This document shows positions 1 to 9,063 of a stretch of 64,000 nt of DNA, piece after piece. This stretch comes from Xanthomonas arboricola (GTDB lineage: Bacteria > Pseudomonadota > Gammaproteobacteria > Xanthomonadales > Xanthomonadaceae). A model generated the notes under the pieces. It saw only the letters and a program-made list of their open reading frames with translations. It made no database searches and had not been told where the DNA came from. Each line of letters starts with the position of its first letter. Position 1 is the first letter of the stretch. Location of the stretch: the NCBI RefSeq assembly GCF_003353015.1, contig NZ_QREM01000007.1, forward strand, positions 91,013 to 155,012, in the 5' to 3' direction. The position numbers and the translations under genes were made by a program.

Positions 1-308
1 ATGGTCTTGCGGGTCTTGCGCGCAGCGAATTCCGGGTGACTGGCCACATCTGTGGTGCCACCGATCTCGTTCTCATGGCGCGCCACCAGCACGCCATCCC
101 TGGTGGACACCAGGTCCGGCTCGACGAAATCGGCGCCATCGACAATCGCTTTGGCATACGCGGCCAGGGTGTGTTCCGGACGCAGTGCGCTGGCGCCACG
201 GTGCGCAAAGATCTGCACCGTCTTCGCCAACGGCGCCTCTGCCAACACGGGTCCGCTCATGCCGACCATCATCGCCCCCAACAGCCAGCTACGGTGGAAC
301 TGCATCAT
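1..308 (-). CDS. Glycerophosphodiester phosphodiesterase, secreted (N-terminal part only)
   Basis: The gene runs off the left edge, so only about 102 N-terminal residues are visible. A signal peptide (about residues 1-24, positive start, hydrophobic core, VLA-E cleavage) precedes the GDPD signature: [17 protein letters not shown], then an E-P-D motif in [19 protein letters not shown], which supplies the metal and catalytic His/Glu residues of this TIM-barrel family. The family hydrolyses glycerophosphodiesters to glycerol-3-phosphate and an alcohol, and the signal peptide puts it in the periplasm as in GlpQ. Two adjacent ATG codons exist (308 and 305). GGAGAAAGGC directly upstream favours 308. 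It lies in the same direction as the next TonB receptor gene, with about 230 bp between them, and probably belongs to the same phosphate-scavenging locus. I saw no convincing Pho box just upstream. Confidence 0.9.
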   Translation of the reverse strand, partial: MMQFHRSWLLGAMMVGMSGPVLAEAPLAKTVQIFAHRGASALRPEHTLAAYAKAIVDGADFVEPDLVSTRDGVLVARHENEIGGTTDVASHPEFAARKTRKT

Positions 309-480
309 GCCTTTCTCCAACTGAGTGTTGCCATCAAACGCTGGCCCTGATCGTCAAGCCGGCGTGGCAGGTGCTGGTTACCGTCTCATGGATCGCTGAT
401 GCGTCGCGTTGCCGAGCACGGTCGATGCCCACCTAACGACGCGTCACAACGTCTGCCAACCACGAAGACGACCAGCATCA

Positions 481-541
481 TCCGGCATCGGGAATTCCTA
501 AACAGCAACAAGCCCCGCTGTTACGAATCCCGATTCCCGTC
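481..541. repeat. REP-like palindromic intergenic repeat, copy 1
   Basis: An imperfect inverted repeat pairs GGGAATTC...ACAGC with GCTGT...GAATCCC around a short loop. The right half, GCTGTTACGAATCCC, recurs exactly as its reverse complement at 29502-29516. It lies in the gap between the TonB receptor stop codon and the glycerophosphodiesterase start. Short dispersed palindromes of this kind are common between Xanthomonas genes. Any effect on mRNA 3' ends is inference. Confidence 0.6.
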
Positions 542-542
542 C

Positions 543-2843
543 TCAGAACCTGGCATCCAGCGTCAAAAACACCTGCCGCGGCGCGCTGGCATGGAATGCC
601 AGCTGGCGGCCGTTCGGATCGCTGTTGGCGAACGCGGTGAGATTGGACGCGTAGCGCTTGTCGGTGAGGTTGGTGACGTTGAGCGAGAGCTTGAGCCCCT
701 GCAGCACGCCGGCCTGGCCAAAGTCGTAGCCGGCGCCCGCATCGAACGAGGTGTAGCCGCCGAAGCCCTGGTCGTTGGTGTAGGTGTAGTAGCGCTGGCC
801 GGTGTACTTGCCGCGCAGATTGATGTTCCAGTTGGCGTAGTTGAACGCGATTTCGCTGGCGAACATGCGCTTGGGCGTATCCACCGTGGTCTTGCCGGCG
901 GTGGGGATGGTCACCCCGTTCTGCACATAGTTGTCGTCGTAGGTCGAACGGTTGATCGAGGCCGAGTTGTACCACTGCAGGTAGCTGGTCGGCTTCCAGA
1001 TCACGGTCAGTTCGCCGCCGCGGCTGCTCACCGAGCCCACGTTGAAGAAGCGCGTGGTGCAGGCCGGCGTGGTGCCCTGCTGGATGCTGGCGCAGGGATT
1101 GAGCGAGAGCAGGCGGTTGTCGAAGGTGACGTCGTAGCCGACCAGCGAGGCTTCGAAATGATCACGTACAACGCGATAGCCCGCTTCCACGGTGCGCGAT
1201 TTTTCCGGCTCCAGCGCGCCGACGCTGGCATCGAACGAGGCCTGCGTCACCAGCAACGGACCACCGGCGCCGCCGCCCTGGAACGCGGCGATGTTTTCCG
1301 CGTAGGAGGCAAACACCTCCTGCCCGTCGGCGATGCGATAACCCAGGCCGACCTGCGGCAGCACCGACTCGCTGGCCTTGAGCGAGCCGGTCGCCACCGG
1401 TGCTTCCACCGCCAGCCCCGGCGTCTCGCGCGCGGTCATTTCGGTGCTGGGGCTCTTGATGCCCAGATCCAGGCTCAGGCGCTCGTCGAGGAACTTGAAG
1501 TTGCCCTGCACGTAGAACTGCCGCGTGGTGATGATGTAGTTCTGCGAGAACAGCCGGCGATCCGGACCCTGCAAGAATGTGTCGTCGCTGACCGGCCCGT
1601 CGATCCAGTAGAAATTGCGCTCCACATCGTGGTGATTGCGCTCGTACCACAGCCCGGCTTCGAGGTGATGCGGGCCCAGGTTCCAGCCGAGCGAGGCGAT
1701 GCCGCCGGTGCGGTTGATCCAGTAGTTGGTGCTGCGGATCGAGATCGGCAGCGCCTGCGGCGTGCCCGGGTTTGACGCCTGGCCCGGCGACCACCAGTGT
1801 CCCTGCCCCTTGTTTTCGTGGTGATAGACCTGGGTATGCAGGCTGATCGCATCGTTGGGCTGGAAGTCGCCGGCCACGTAGAACAGATCGTCGTCGCGCA
1901 ACGCGCGGCTCTGGTAATAGGCATCGTCGACATTGTCCACGCCACCGCTGAAACCGCAGCGCGCCGCATTCCGCGTGGCCGGTGCGCAGTACGCCGCGGC
2001 CAGTGCGCGGTTCCAGTCCGGTGCGTACAGATTCCAGTCCCAACCCAGGCCGCGCGCCATGCCGCTCTTGGACAGATACGCATAGTCCGCCTGCGAGGTG
2101 CGCGAGGTATCGGCGAAGGCGGTCAGCTTGCCGCCGTCGAACTGGTACACGCCCTTGGCATTGAACTGCCGCGTGGTGGTCGGCGAGTCCGGGCGCGTCC
2201 ACATGTCGGCTTCGGCATTGATGCCGGACAGATACGCCGAAAAGCCGTTGTAGTCGCCGGTGTCCACACGCAGGAAGGTGCGGCGATTGGCGTCCGAGCC
2301 CACCGTCTGCGACAGCTGCCCGCCGAACACGCTGGACGGATCGGCCGAGTAGTACTGGATGGTGCCACCCAGGTTGCTGGTGGAGGCAGTGCCCAGCGCG
2401 CCGATGCCCGAGGCCAGCTCCACGCCGCCGAAGTTTTCCGCAATCAGCGCGCGGCTGATGTTGAGGCCGTTGTAGTTGCCGTAGGCGTTGTCGCCCAGCG
2501 GCAGGCCGTCGAGCGTATAGCCCAGGCGCGTGCCGTTGAAGCCGCGCAGGCTGATCGTCTGCGACTCCTCGTTGGCACCGAAGGCATCGTTGGATTGCAC
2601 GTTGACGCCCGGCATGCGGTTGAGCAGCTTCTGGATGCTGGTACCCGGCGGCAACACCGGGATGTCCTGCTGGGTGATGCGCTGCACCTGACGCGTTTCG
2701 CCCTGGCCGATCACCGAGACCGCATCGAGCTGCTGCACGCTCGTGCCGGTATCGGCAGTCACGTCGGGGTCGGCAGCATGGGCGGCCGGCGACAGCACCA
2801 GCGCGGTGAGGACAGCGGCACTTAAGAGATGGGTCTTGGGCAT
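543..2843 (-). CDS. TonB-dependent receptor, predicted Pho-regulated
   Basis: A 766-residue outer-membrane receptor. A signal peptide (residues 1-28, ending AAHA-A) is followed by a TonB-box-like LDAVSVIG, a plug domain (PVLPPGTSIQKLLNRMPGV, SLRGFNGTRLGYTLDGLPLG) and a long beta-barrel ending in the C-terminal aromatic residue F (LDARF), as outer-membrane proteins do. It would take up a substrate across the outer membrane using energy from TonB-ExbB-ExbD. The open frame extends upstream to 3467, but start 2843 is chosen because it begins the signal peptide and lies 38 bp downstream of Pho-box-like repeats. Its neighbours are a secreted glycerophosphodiesterase and a secreted acid phosphatase, so an organophosphate ligand (for example inositol phosphates) is a reasonable inference. 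Sequence alone does not fix the ligand. Confidence 0.9.
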   Translation of the reverse strand: MPKTHLLSAAVLTALVLSPAAHAADPDVTADTGTSVQQLDAVSVIGQGETRQVQRITQQDIPVLPPGTSIQKLLNRMPGVNVQSNDAFGANEESQTISLRGFNGTRLGYTLDGLPLGDNAYGNYNGLNISRALIAENFGGVELASGIGALGTASTSNLGGTIQYYSADPSSVFGGQLSQTVGSDANRRTFLRVDTGDYNGFSAYLSGINAEADMWTRPDSPTTTRQFNAKGVYQFDGGKLTAFADTSRTSQADYAYLSKSGMARGLGWDWNLYAPDWNRALAAAYCAPATRNAARCGFSGGVDNVDDAYYQSRALRDDDLFYVAGDFQPNDAISLHTQVYHHENKGQGHWWSPGQASNPGTPQALPISIRSTNYWINRTGGIASLGWNLGPHHLEAGLWYERNHHDVERNFYWIDGPVSDDTFLQGPDRRLFSQNYIITTRQFYVQGNFKFLDERLSLDLGIKSPSTEMTARETPGLAVEAPVATGSLKASESVLPQVGLGYRIADGQEVFASYAENIAAFQGGGAGGPLLVTQASFDASVGALEPEKSRTVEAGYRVVRDHFEASLVGYDVTFDNRLLSLNPCASIQQGTTPACTTRFFNVGSVSSRGGELTVIWKPTSYLQWYNSASINRSTYDDNYVQNGVTIPTAGKTTVDTPKRMFASEIAFNYANWNINLRGKYTGQRYYTYTNDQGFGGYTSFDAGAGYDFGQAGVLQGLKLSLNVTNLTDKRYASNLTAFANSDPNGRQLAFHASAPRQVFLTLDARF

Positions 2844-2881
2844 GGGCGGCAGGGAGCGAGTCAAAAGATGACGGCAAGCGT

Positions 2882-2932
2882 GCGACAGCTGTCTTGCGCC
2901 GATGCGACCGGGACATGACAGTGCTGCGACAG
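2882..2932 (-). promoter_or_regulatory. Pho-box array (PhoB site) upstream of TonB receptor
   Basis: Read on the minus strand, 2932 to 2915 is CTGTCGCAGCACTGTCAT: two 7-base half-sites with a 4-base spacer, the geometry of the PhoB consensus CTGTCAT-N4-CTGTCAT. Further units follow at the same 11-base step: CGGTCGC (2910-2904), a degenerate unit (2899-2893) and CTGTCGC (2888-2882). The array ends 38 bp before the receptor ATG. Only the match is seen; PhoB binding is inferred. Confidence 0.72.
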
Positions 2933-2965
2933 GCGCTGCGCATCCGGCGCAGCAGCTGCGTTGCA

Positions 2966-2994
2966 CTGGCATACACGTGTCATCTGCGCGTCGT
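2966..2994 (+). promoter_or_regulatory. Pho box upstream of acid phosphatase
   Basis: CTGGCATACACGTGTCAT at 2966-2983 gives two half-sites, each one mismatch from CTGTCAT, with the 4-base spacer expected of a PhoB site. A weaker third unit, GCGTCGT, sits at 2988-2994 on the same 11-base step. The site ends 42 bp before the phosphatase start and faces that gene. Confidence 0.68.
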
Positions 2995-3036
2995 AATCTG
3001 CGAACTCTTCCATTCGTGCTGTCTGAGAGGTTGCCC

Positions 3037-3897
3037 ATGTCGCAGCGGATCGCTCGCTCTTGTCGTCGGACGCTGACCGGCATCGCCATCGCTGCATGGG
3101 TGGCAGGCGGTGGCATCGCGAGCGCGCGGGAGCAGGCAGCCACTGCAGGCTCGGTGATCGCCACCGACGCCCGCGGATACCTCGATAAGGAACAACTGCC
3201 CGACAGCCTGCGCCTGGTGCCGCCGCCGCCGCAGGACGGCAGCACTGCGCTCGCCAACGACGAAGCCGTCGCCAAGGCCATGCTCACCCTGCGCGGCACA
3301 CCGCGCTGGAACCTGGCCACACAAGACGCCGCATTGCGCTTTCCCGCCGCCGCCACCCACTTCAGTTGTGCGCTCGGCCTGCAGATCGACCAGGCCAGCA
3401 CCCCGCATCTGGTGCGCCTGCTCGAACGCAGCATGCGCGATGCCAGCAGCAGTACCAGTGCGGCCAAGGCGCGCTACCAACGTCCGCGCCCTTTCATGCG
3501 CAATGACCAACCGATGTGCACGCCCGACGACGACGCGGCGCTGCGCAAGAACGGCTCCTACCCCTCCGGCCACACCGCCATCGGCTGGAGCTGGGGCCTG
3601 ATCCTGGCCGAGCTGTCCCCGGCACAACACGATGCCCTGCTCGCCCGCGGCCGCGCCTTCGGCGACAGCCGCCTGGTCTGCAACGTGCACTGGCAGAGCG
3701 ATGTCCTCCAGGGTCGCATCATGGGCGCCGCCACCGTCGCCGCCCTGCACGACGATCCCGAGTTCCAGCAGGATCTGGCCGCCGCACGTCGCGAGATCGC
3801 CAAGGCGCGCGCGAAACAGTCGATAGCGCTGGCGGCTTCGCCAGCCTGCGCGGCAGAGAACGCTGCACTGCAGACCGTGCTGCCTGGGGTGATGTAG
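3037..3897 (+). CDS. Class A non-specific acid phosphatase (PAP2 superfamily)
   Basis: A 286-residue secreted phosphomonoesterase. The N-terminus (residues 1-30) is a signal peptide ending IASA-R. The three phosphatase signature motifs are complete: K-x6-RP (K144, R151, P152), PSGH (176-179) and SR-x5-H-x3-D (S211, R212, H218, D222). H218 is the expected phospho-accepting nucleophile. This is the PhoN/PhoC type, which releases phosphate from a broad range of esters in the periplasm. The open frame begins at 2902, but GAGAGG at 3025-3030, 6 bases from the ATG at 3037, and the signal peptide decide the start. It is divergent from the TonB receptor and carries its own Pho box, so induction by phosphate starvation is expected. 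Confidence 0.92.
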   Translation: MSQRIARSCRRTLTGIAIAAWVAGGGIASAREQAATAGSVIATDARGYLDKEQLPDSLRLVPPPPQDGSTALANDEAVAKAMLTLRGTPRWNLATQDAALRFPAAATHFSCALGLQIDQASTPHLVRLLERSMRDASSSTSAAKARYQRPRPFMRNDQPMCTPDDDAALRKNGSYPSGHTAIGWSWGLILAELSPAQHDALLARGRAFGDSRLVCNVHWQSDVLQGRIMGAATVAALHDDPEFQQDLAAARREIAKARAKQSIALAASPACAAENAALQTVLPGVM

Positions 3898-4569
3898 CAA
3901 GTCAGGCTCCTGCGACCTGCTACAAACAACGTGCGCCAGCGATCTGTCGCCTGTACATCATTTGTTTTTTTCGAGTTCCTGGCCACGTCTCTCCTGGCCG
4001 GACACTAAGTGGCCGCAAACGCATCGGGTAACTCGGCCACGCGCCGATTGAGACCATCTGGTCTGGATCACTCTATGCGTCCGCCCGCCGCCGGTTGCTT
4101 GCATACGTTCTGCATGACCGATGCAGGCCCTTAGCCGCCAGCCCTGACAACCGGCGTAGCGCTTGCCTGTTCACGGCGACCGCCATCTCACTCCCAGCCC
4201 GCACCGCGAAGACCCAGTCGCGGCAAAGCTGCGCCTGCTGATCGAGCCGCCCATCCCTATCGGGATGGTCAGACGCGTGCTCATTGCCCCCACCAGGGGC
4301 GAATCGCAACCGGTTGTGTTCGATCAGATAAGCATCCCTACACGAAACAGCTGACCAGGTCCTGGTCCGATAGCCCTGTTTCATAAAAAGTTCCCGGAAA
4401 ATGACATATCTGTAAATTTTGGGTTAATCTTCAGACTCCCTTCAGGAAAGTGATGCGCCGGGCTGGTCGGCGTTCCCTCGAAGTGGCTCCCCACCTCAAC
4501 TGCGCCGCAGTGCAGTTGGGTCCCACGGTTTGCAGGCGTTGTGAAGGTACTTCATCAGGAGAAAGAGGA
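3898..4569. other. Gene-free region before the Oar-type receptor
   Basis: About 670 bp with no convincing gene. Short open frames at 4073-4384 (minus) and 4163-4354 (plus) show no family motif and no ribosome-binding site. The last 200 bp includes an AT-richer patch around 4380-4430, the likely promoter area of the receptor, and AGGAG at 4557-4561, its ribosome-binding site. Confidence 0.6.
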
Positions 4570-7500
4570 ATGACACGTCCAGGGGTTCGTAGGTCTTTGT
4601 CCAAGAACATCACACGCAGTGCCTTGAGCATTGCGCTGAGCATGTGCGTTGCCGGCGGTGTCCAGGCCCAGAGCGCGGTCGGCTCCATTTTCGGTAGTGG
4701 GCAGCCTGGCAGCACCATCGCCATCCAGAGCCCGCAAACGGGCGTGAGCCGCTCGGCCACCGCCGCTGCAGATGGCAGATTCAGCTTCAGCCAACTTCCC
4801 CCGGGCAAATACATCATTACCTCCAACGGGCTGACCCGGGAGGTCGAGGTCAAGGTGGGCAGCGGCGCGCAGGTCTCGCTGGGTAGCAATGCCACTACGC
4901 TGGATCGGGTGGAAGTGGTCGGCGCGCAGGCGTTCAACCCCATCGACGTCTCTTCGGTGGAATCGACCACGGTATTCACTGCCGACCAGATGGTCTCGCT
5001 GCCGGTGGCCAGCGATGTGTCTTCGGTCGCGCTGCTCGCGCCTGGCGCGGTCCGGGGCGACAGCGGGCTCGGTGCGGGCAATCTTGCCTCGTTCGGCGGA
5101 TCGTCGGTGGCCGAGAACGGCTACTACATCAATGGCTTCGACGTCACGAACATGCGCACGTTCCTGTCGTTCGCCAATCTGCCGTTCCAGAGCATTGGTC
5201 AGCTGCAGATCAAGACCGGCGGGTATGGCGCAGAATACGGCCGCTCGCTGGGCGGCATCGTCAGCATCGTCACCAAGGCCGGCTCCAACGAATGGCACTA
5301 CGGCGGCAGCGTGGAGTGGGCACCGGACTGGGGCGCGGCGGCAGGTAAAAACGTCCGCGAACGCGACCCCGATGCGTCAGACCCGCTGTACCAATACCGC
5401 AGCGACGATCAGTTCGACAGCACCATTTACTCTGCGTATGCCAGCGGCCCGATCGTCAAGGACCGCTTGTTCTTCTTTGCAATGGTGGAAGGCCGCCAGG
5501 AAACTGAAGACAACTTTTACGCGCTGACCAGCCGGCGCGTCAGTGACACGACCCCCCAGGGCCTGGTCAAGCTCGATTGGTATATCAACGACAGCAACCT
5601 GGTCGAATTCACCGGCATCTACAACCAGGCCAAGACCAAGTACCGCACCTACGAATACGCCACCGACGCCAATGGCGACAACCGCTACAACGTCGGCCGG
5701 CACGAAGTGCCGATCGAGCAGTACGAGATGGAAAATGGCGGCAAGATCGGCATCCTCAAATACACCGGTTACTTTACCGATAACTTCACGCTGTCGGCGC
5801 AGTACGGCTACCTGAGCAACCTGATCGACTCCCGCCTGCCGGCCGATCCGGCTGGGAGCGAATGCCCTTGGGCCTACAGCTTCGGCCTGACCACTAGCGT
5901 GGTCGACAGATACATCGGCTGCAACCCGGGCACGATCTCCATGATCGCCGACCGCGATGCGGAGCCGGACGAGGACATCCGCAAAGCGTTCCGGGTCGAT
6001 GGCGAATGGGTGCTGGGCGATCACCGGTTGCGCTTCGGCGTGGATCAGGAAAAGTACGAATCCAGCCACCGTGGCCAGACCTACGCCGGTGGCATCAACT
6101 GGGCGTATTACACGGTGCCCGGTAATTCGGTAGCCACCGGCGCGTTTGCAGGCCGGCCTGGCCGCACGGTCAACGGCCAACTGGTGCCGCGCAATGCGCT
6201 GTACGCGCGTTCGCGCGTGTTCCAGAGCAGCAGCTCCACGTACGAAAACACCAATAGCGCGTTTTATCTGGAAGACAACTGGCAGGTCACCGAAAACTTC
6301 CTCGCCGTGCTCGGCTTGCGCGGTGAGAAGTTCGAAAACAAGAACGGCGACGGCATTGCCTGGATCGAATCCGATTATAAAATGGCGCCGCGCCTGGGCT
6401 TCTCCTGGGACGTGCTGGGTGATTCCAGCTTGAAGCTGTTCGGTACCGCAGGCCGCTACTACATCCCAGTGGCGACAAACTCCAGTATCCGCGCAACCGG
6501 CGCCGAGTCGACCGTGTCCAACTGGTACTTCGTCAATGGCTGGAGCGAAGCCGACGGCACGCCGGTTGGCCAAGGTGCGCAGATTGGCCAGACCCAGACC
6601 AACGGCTCGCTCACTGCGCCGAATCCAGCCTCTGTCGCGTCCACCAACCTGTCGCCGATGTACCAGGACGAGGTCATCCTCGGTGGCCAATTGCAATTGA
6701 CGGAAAACTGGATGGCGGGAGTGCGTATGATCCGCCGCGAAGTGAAGTCCGGGATGGACGACACCTGCACCACCAATCCCTGGATCGACTGGGCGGCCGA
6801 CAACGGCTACCCCGACTTCGATCCGGGCTCGGTGCCTAGCTGCTACTTCTTGAATCCAGGCAGCGATGTGACCATCAACGTCGATCTCAATGGCGATGGC
6901 GAACTGGAACTGGCAACCTTGCCGGCCTCGTATCTTGGCCTGCCGGAATATCGCCGCCTGCATACCGCTCTGGAGTTCTTCTGGGAGCGCACCGGCGAGA
7001 AGTTCAACTTCCAGGGCTCCTATACGTTTGCCAGGACACGTGGCAACGTCGAGGGCTACGTCAATTCGACGCTGGAACAAGAGGACGCCGGCCTCACCCA
7101 GGACTTCGACCACCGTCTGTTCACCGATGGCACCTATGGGCCGACCCCGAACGATCGTCAGCACACGCTCAAGCTTTTCGGTGCTTATACGATCACGCCG
7201 GAATGGCAGCTTGGCGGAAATTTGGTCCTGCAGTCCGGGCGCCCGATCAATTGCCAGGGCTATATCCCGCTGGACGACATCCCGCAGCCTGACCAGGGCA
7301 ACCTCAGCGGTTACAGCGGCTCGAGCTTTTATTGCTTGAACGCTGAAGGCACGCGCGTGCTGCGGCAGCGTGGCGACGAGGGGCGGACACCCTGGACCTG
7401 GACGTTCGATCTGGCAGCGGCGTACATCCCCAACTGGGCCGACAACAAGCTGCGTATCAAGCTCGATGTCTTCAACCTGTTCAACAACGACAGGGTTACC

Positions 7501-7614
7501 GAGTACAACGAGTTCAGTGAAGCATCTCGCGACGTGATCAGCCCGAACTATCTGAACGACGTCAATTATCAGACGCCGCGCTCGTTCCGTTTGACGGCAC
7601 GCTACGATTTCTGA
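4570..7614 (+). CDS. Oar-type TonB-dependent receptor
   Basis: A 1014-residue receptor. A signal peptide ends at VQA-Q near residue 33. Next comes a carboxypeptidase-regulatory-like beta-sandwich (GSIFGSGQPGSTIAIQ to about residue 105), a plug (VEVVGAQAF, then YYINGFDVTNM, QIKTGGYGAEYGRSLGG) and a large beta-barrel ending RYDF. This architecture is that of the OmpA-related/Oar group of TonB-dependent transporters, which take up large or unknown ligands. The frame is open from 4450, but AGGAG at 4557-4561, 8 bases from the ATG, and the signal peptide support 4570. It stands alone between a gene-free region and a strong terminator, so it is probably monocistronic. The substrate is not predictable. 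Confidence 0.9.
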   Translation: MTRPGVRRSLSKNITRSALSIALSMCVAGGVQAQSAVGSIFGSGQPGSTIAIQSPQTGVSRSATAAADGRFSFSQLPPGKYIITSNGLTREVEVKVGSGAQVSLGSNATTLDRVEVVGAQAFNPIDVSSVESTTVFTADQMVSLPVASDVSSVALLAPGAVRGDSGLGAGNLASFGGSSVAENGYYINGFDVTNMRTFLSFANLPFQSIGQLQIKTGGYGAEYGRSLGGIVSIVTKAGSNEWHYGGSVEWAPDWGAAAGKNVRERDPDASDPLYQYRSDDQFDSTIYSAYASGPIVKDRLFFFAMVEGRQETEDNFYALTSRRVSDTTPQGLVKLDWYINDSNLVEFTGIYNQAKTKYRTYEYATDANGDNRYNVGRHEVPIEQYEMENGGKIGILKYTGYFTDNFTLSAQYGYLSNLIDSRLPADPAGSECPWAYSFGLTTSVVDRYIGCNPGTISMIADRDAEPDEDIRKAFRVDGEWVLGDHRLRFGVDQEKYESSHRGQTYAGGINWAYYTVPGNSVATGAFAGRPGRTVNGQLVPRNALYARSRVFQSSSSTYENTNSAFYLEDNWQVTENFLAVLGLRGEKFENKNGDGIAWIESDYKMAPRLGFSWDVLGDSSLKLFGTAGRYYIPVATNSSIRATGAESTVSNWYFVNGWSEADGTPVGQGAQIGQTQTNGSLTAPNPASVASTNLSPMYQDEVILGGQLQLTENWMAGVRMIRREVKSGMDDTCTTNPWIDWAADNGYPDFDPGSVPSCYFLNPGSDVTINVDLNGDGELELATLPASYLGLPEYRRLHTALEFFWERTGEKFNFQGSYTFARTRGNVEGYVNSTLEQEDAGLTQDFDHRLFTDGTYGPTPNDRQHTLKLFGAYTITPEWQLGGNLVLQSGRPINCQGYIPLDDIPQPDQGNLSGYSGSSFYCLNAEGTRVLRQRGDEGRTPWTWTFDLAAAYIPNWADNKLRIKLDVFNLFNNDRVTEYNEFSEASRDVISPNYLNDVNYQTPRSFRLTARYDF

Positions 7615-7643
7615 TTGTCCGCTGGTTCAACGATGGCATTACG

Positions 7644-7675
7644 AAATCCGGCCTCGAAAGGGGCCGGATTTTTTT
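7644..7675 (+). terminator. Intrinsic terminator of the Oar-type receptor
   Basis: A perfect 10-bp stem, AAATCCGGCC (7644-7653) with GGCCGGATTT (7662-7671), is followed by further T residues to 7675. It starts 29 bp after the receptor stop codon and separates it from convergent mnmE. Confidence 0.85.
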
Positions 7676-7722
7676 GGCGCCAATCGATGCAGCGAAGTCG
7701 CCGCACGTTGCACCGTGCCGCC

Positions 7723-9063
7723 TCACTTGCCGATGCAAAAACTCGAAAAGATCTTGCCCAGCAACTCGTCGGCGCTCAGCTTGCCGGTGATCTCGCCGAG
7801 CGCTTCCTGGGCCAGGCGCAGTTCTTCGGCGGCCAGTTCGAGCTGTTCGAAGCCCAGCTCCAGATCCGCCGCGTCTGCGTGCTGCTCGGCGCGACGCAGT
7901 GCGTCCACATGCCGCGTGCGTGCGGAGAATTCGCCTTCCACGCTTTCCATTCCATCGCCCAGCGCGAGTTCGCGCAACCGGGCGTGCAACTGCTCCAGTC
8001 CCTGCCCGGTCACTGCCGATACCGCGATCGCATCGCGGTCGAGCGCTGCGGGTTCGGCCAGCAGATCGCATTTGTTGTGGATCCACAGCCGGCGCGGCAC
8101 GGTCTCGATGGCATCACCGAGCGCATCGCGTGCGGCCTGCGGGTCGCGTGCATCCAGCACCACCAGCGCCAGATCGGCGCGCTGCAGTTCGGCACGTGCG
8201 CGCCGCATGCCCTCGCGTTCGATCGCATCGCCGCCCTCGCGCAAGCCGGCGGTATCGACCAACGTGAGTTCGAAACCATCGAGCTGGATGGCTTCCTGCA
8301 AGGTGTCGCGGGTGGTGCCCGCAACATCGGTGACGATGGCACGCTCGCTGCCGGCCAGTGCATTGAGCAAGGAACTCTTGCCGGCATTGGGCGGGCCGAT
8401 CAGTACCGCATGCAGGCCGTCGCGCAGCTTGCGCCCGCGTTCGGCATCGCGCAGCAACTGCGCGAGCAGGCTGCGTGCCTGGGTCAATCCATCGCGCACC
8501 TGCGCCCCGCCCAGCGTGTCCAGCGGCTCGTCGGCAAAGTCGATCGCCGCTTCCACGTGGATGCGCAGCCGGGTGAAGGTGTCGCTGACCGCATCGACAC
8601 GCTGCGAAAACACGCCGTCCAACGACCTGCGCGCAGCACGTGCCGCGCGCAGGTCGCCGGCGGCGATCAGATCGGCGACCGCTTCGGCCTGCGCCAGATC
8701 GAGCTTGCCGTTGAGAAAGGCGCGCTCGCTGAACTCGCCCGCGCGTGCCTGCCGCGCGCCCAGGGCAATGCAGCGGCTCACCAGCTGCCGCAACAGCACC
8801 GGGCTGCCATGGCCCTGCAGCTCCACCACCGCTTCGCCGGTGAAGCTGTGCGGTGCCGGAAACCACAAGGCGATGCCATCGTCGATCACCTCGCCCTGCG
8901 CATCGCGGAAGCGTGCGTAGCGCGCCTGCCGCGGCTGCAGAGTCGGCACGCCCAGCTCGGCGGCGATCTGCGCGGCCTGCGGCCCGGACAGCCGCACGAT
9001 GCCGATGCCTCCGGTTCCGGCGGCACTGGCGATGGCAACAATGGTCGATGGCGAAGAGGACAT
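7723..9063 (-). CDS. mnmE: tRNA uridine-5-carboxymethylaminomethyl modification GTPase MnmE
   Basis: A 446-residue protein close to the usual 450. With MnmG it installs the cmnm5 group on wobble uridine of certain tRNAs. The N-terminal formyl-THF-binding domain ([20 protein letters not shown]) is followed by a helical domain interrupted by a G domain: G1 GPPNAGKS (223-230), G2 AGTTRD, G3 DTAG, G4 NKCD. The protein ends in the family's FCIGK with the catalytic Cys. The frame is open to 9141, but 9063 begins the conserved N-terminus. No Shine-Dalgarno precedes it; instead a -10-like TACCAT (minus strand, 9075-9070) lies 6 bases before the ATG, so the mRNA could be leaderless. It is the last of the leftward origin genes and is separated from yidC by 304 bp and a terminator. 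Confidence 0.97.
   Translation of the reverse strand: MSSSPSTIVAIASAAGTGGIGIVRLSGPQAAQIAAELGVPTLQPRQARYARFRDAQGEVIDDGIALWFPAPHSFTGEAVVELQGHGSPVLLRQLVSRCIALGARQARAGEFSERAFLNGKLDLAQAEAVADLIAAGDLRAARAARRSLDGVFSQRVDAVSDTFTRLRIHVEAAIDFADEPLDTLGGAQVRDGLTQARSLLAQLLRDAERGRKLRDGLHAVLIGPPNAGKSSLLNALAGSERAIVTDVAGTTRDTLQEAIQLDGFELTLVDTAGLREGGDAIEREGMRRARAELQRADLALVVLDARDPQAARDALGDAIETVPRRLWIHNKCDLLAEPAALDRDAIAVSAVTGQGLEQLHARLRELALGDGMESVEGEFSARTRHVDALRRAEQHADAADLELGFEQLELAAEELRLAQEALGEITGKLSADELLGKIFSSFCIGK

Noticed and set aside
543-3467. Longer version of the TonB receptor starting at 3467
   Set aside because: The extra 208 codons cross the acid phosphatase gene on the other strand and the Pho boxes; the signal peptide begins at 2843.
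4073-4384. 103-codon minus-strand frame
   Set aside because: No ribosome-binding site, domain or transposase motif; composition is not protein-like.
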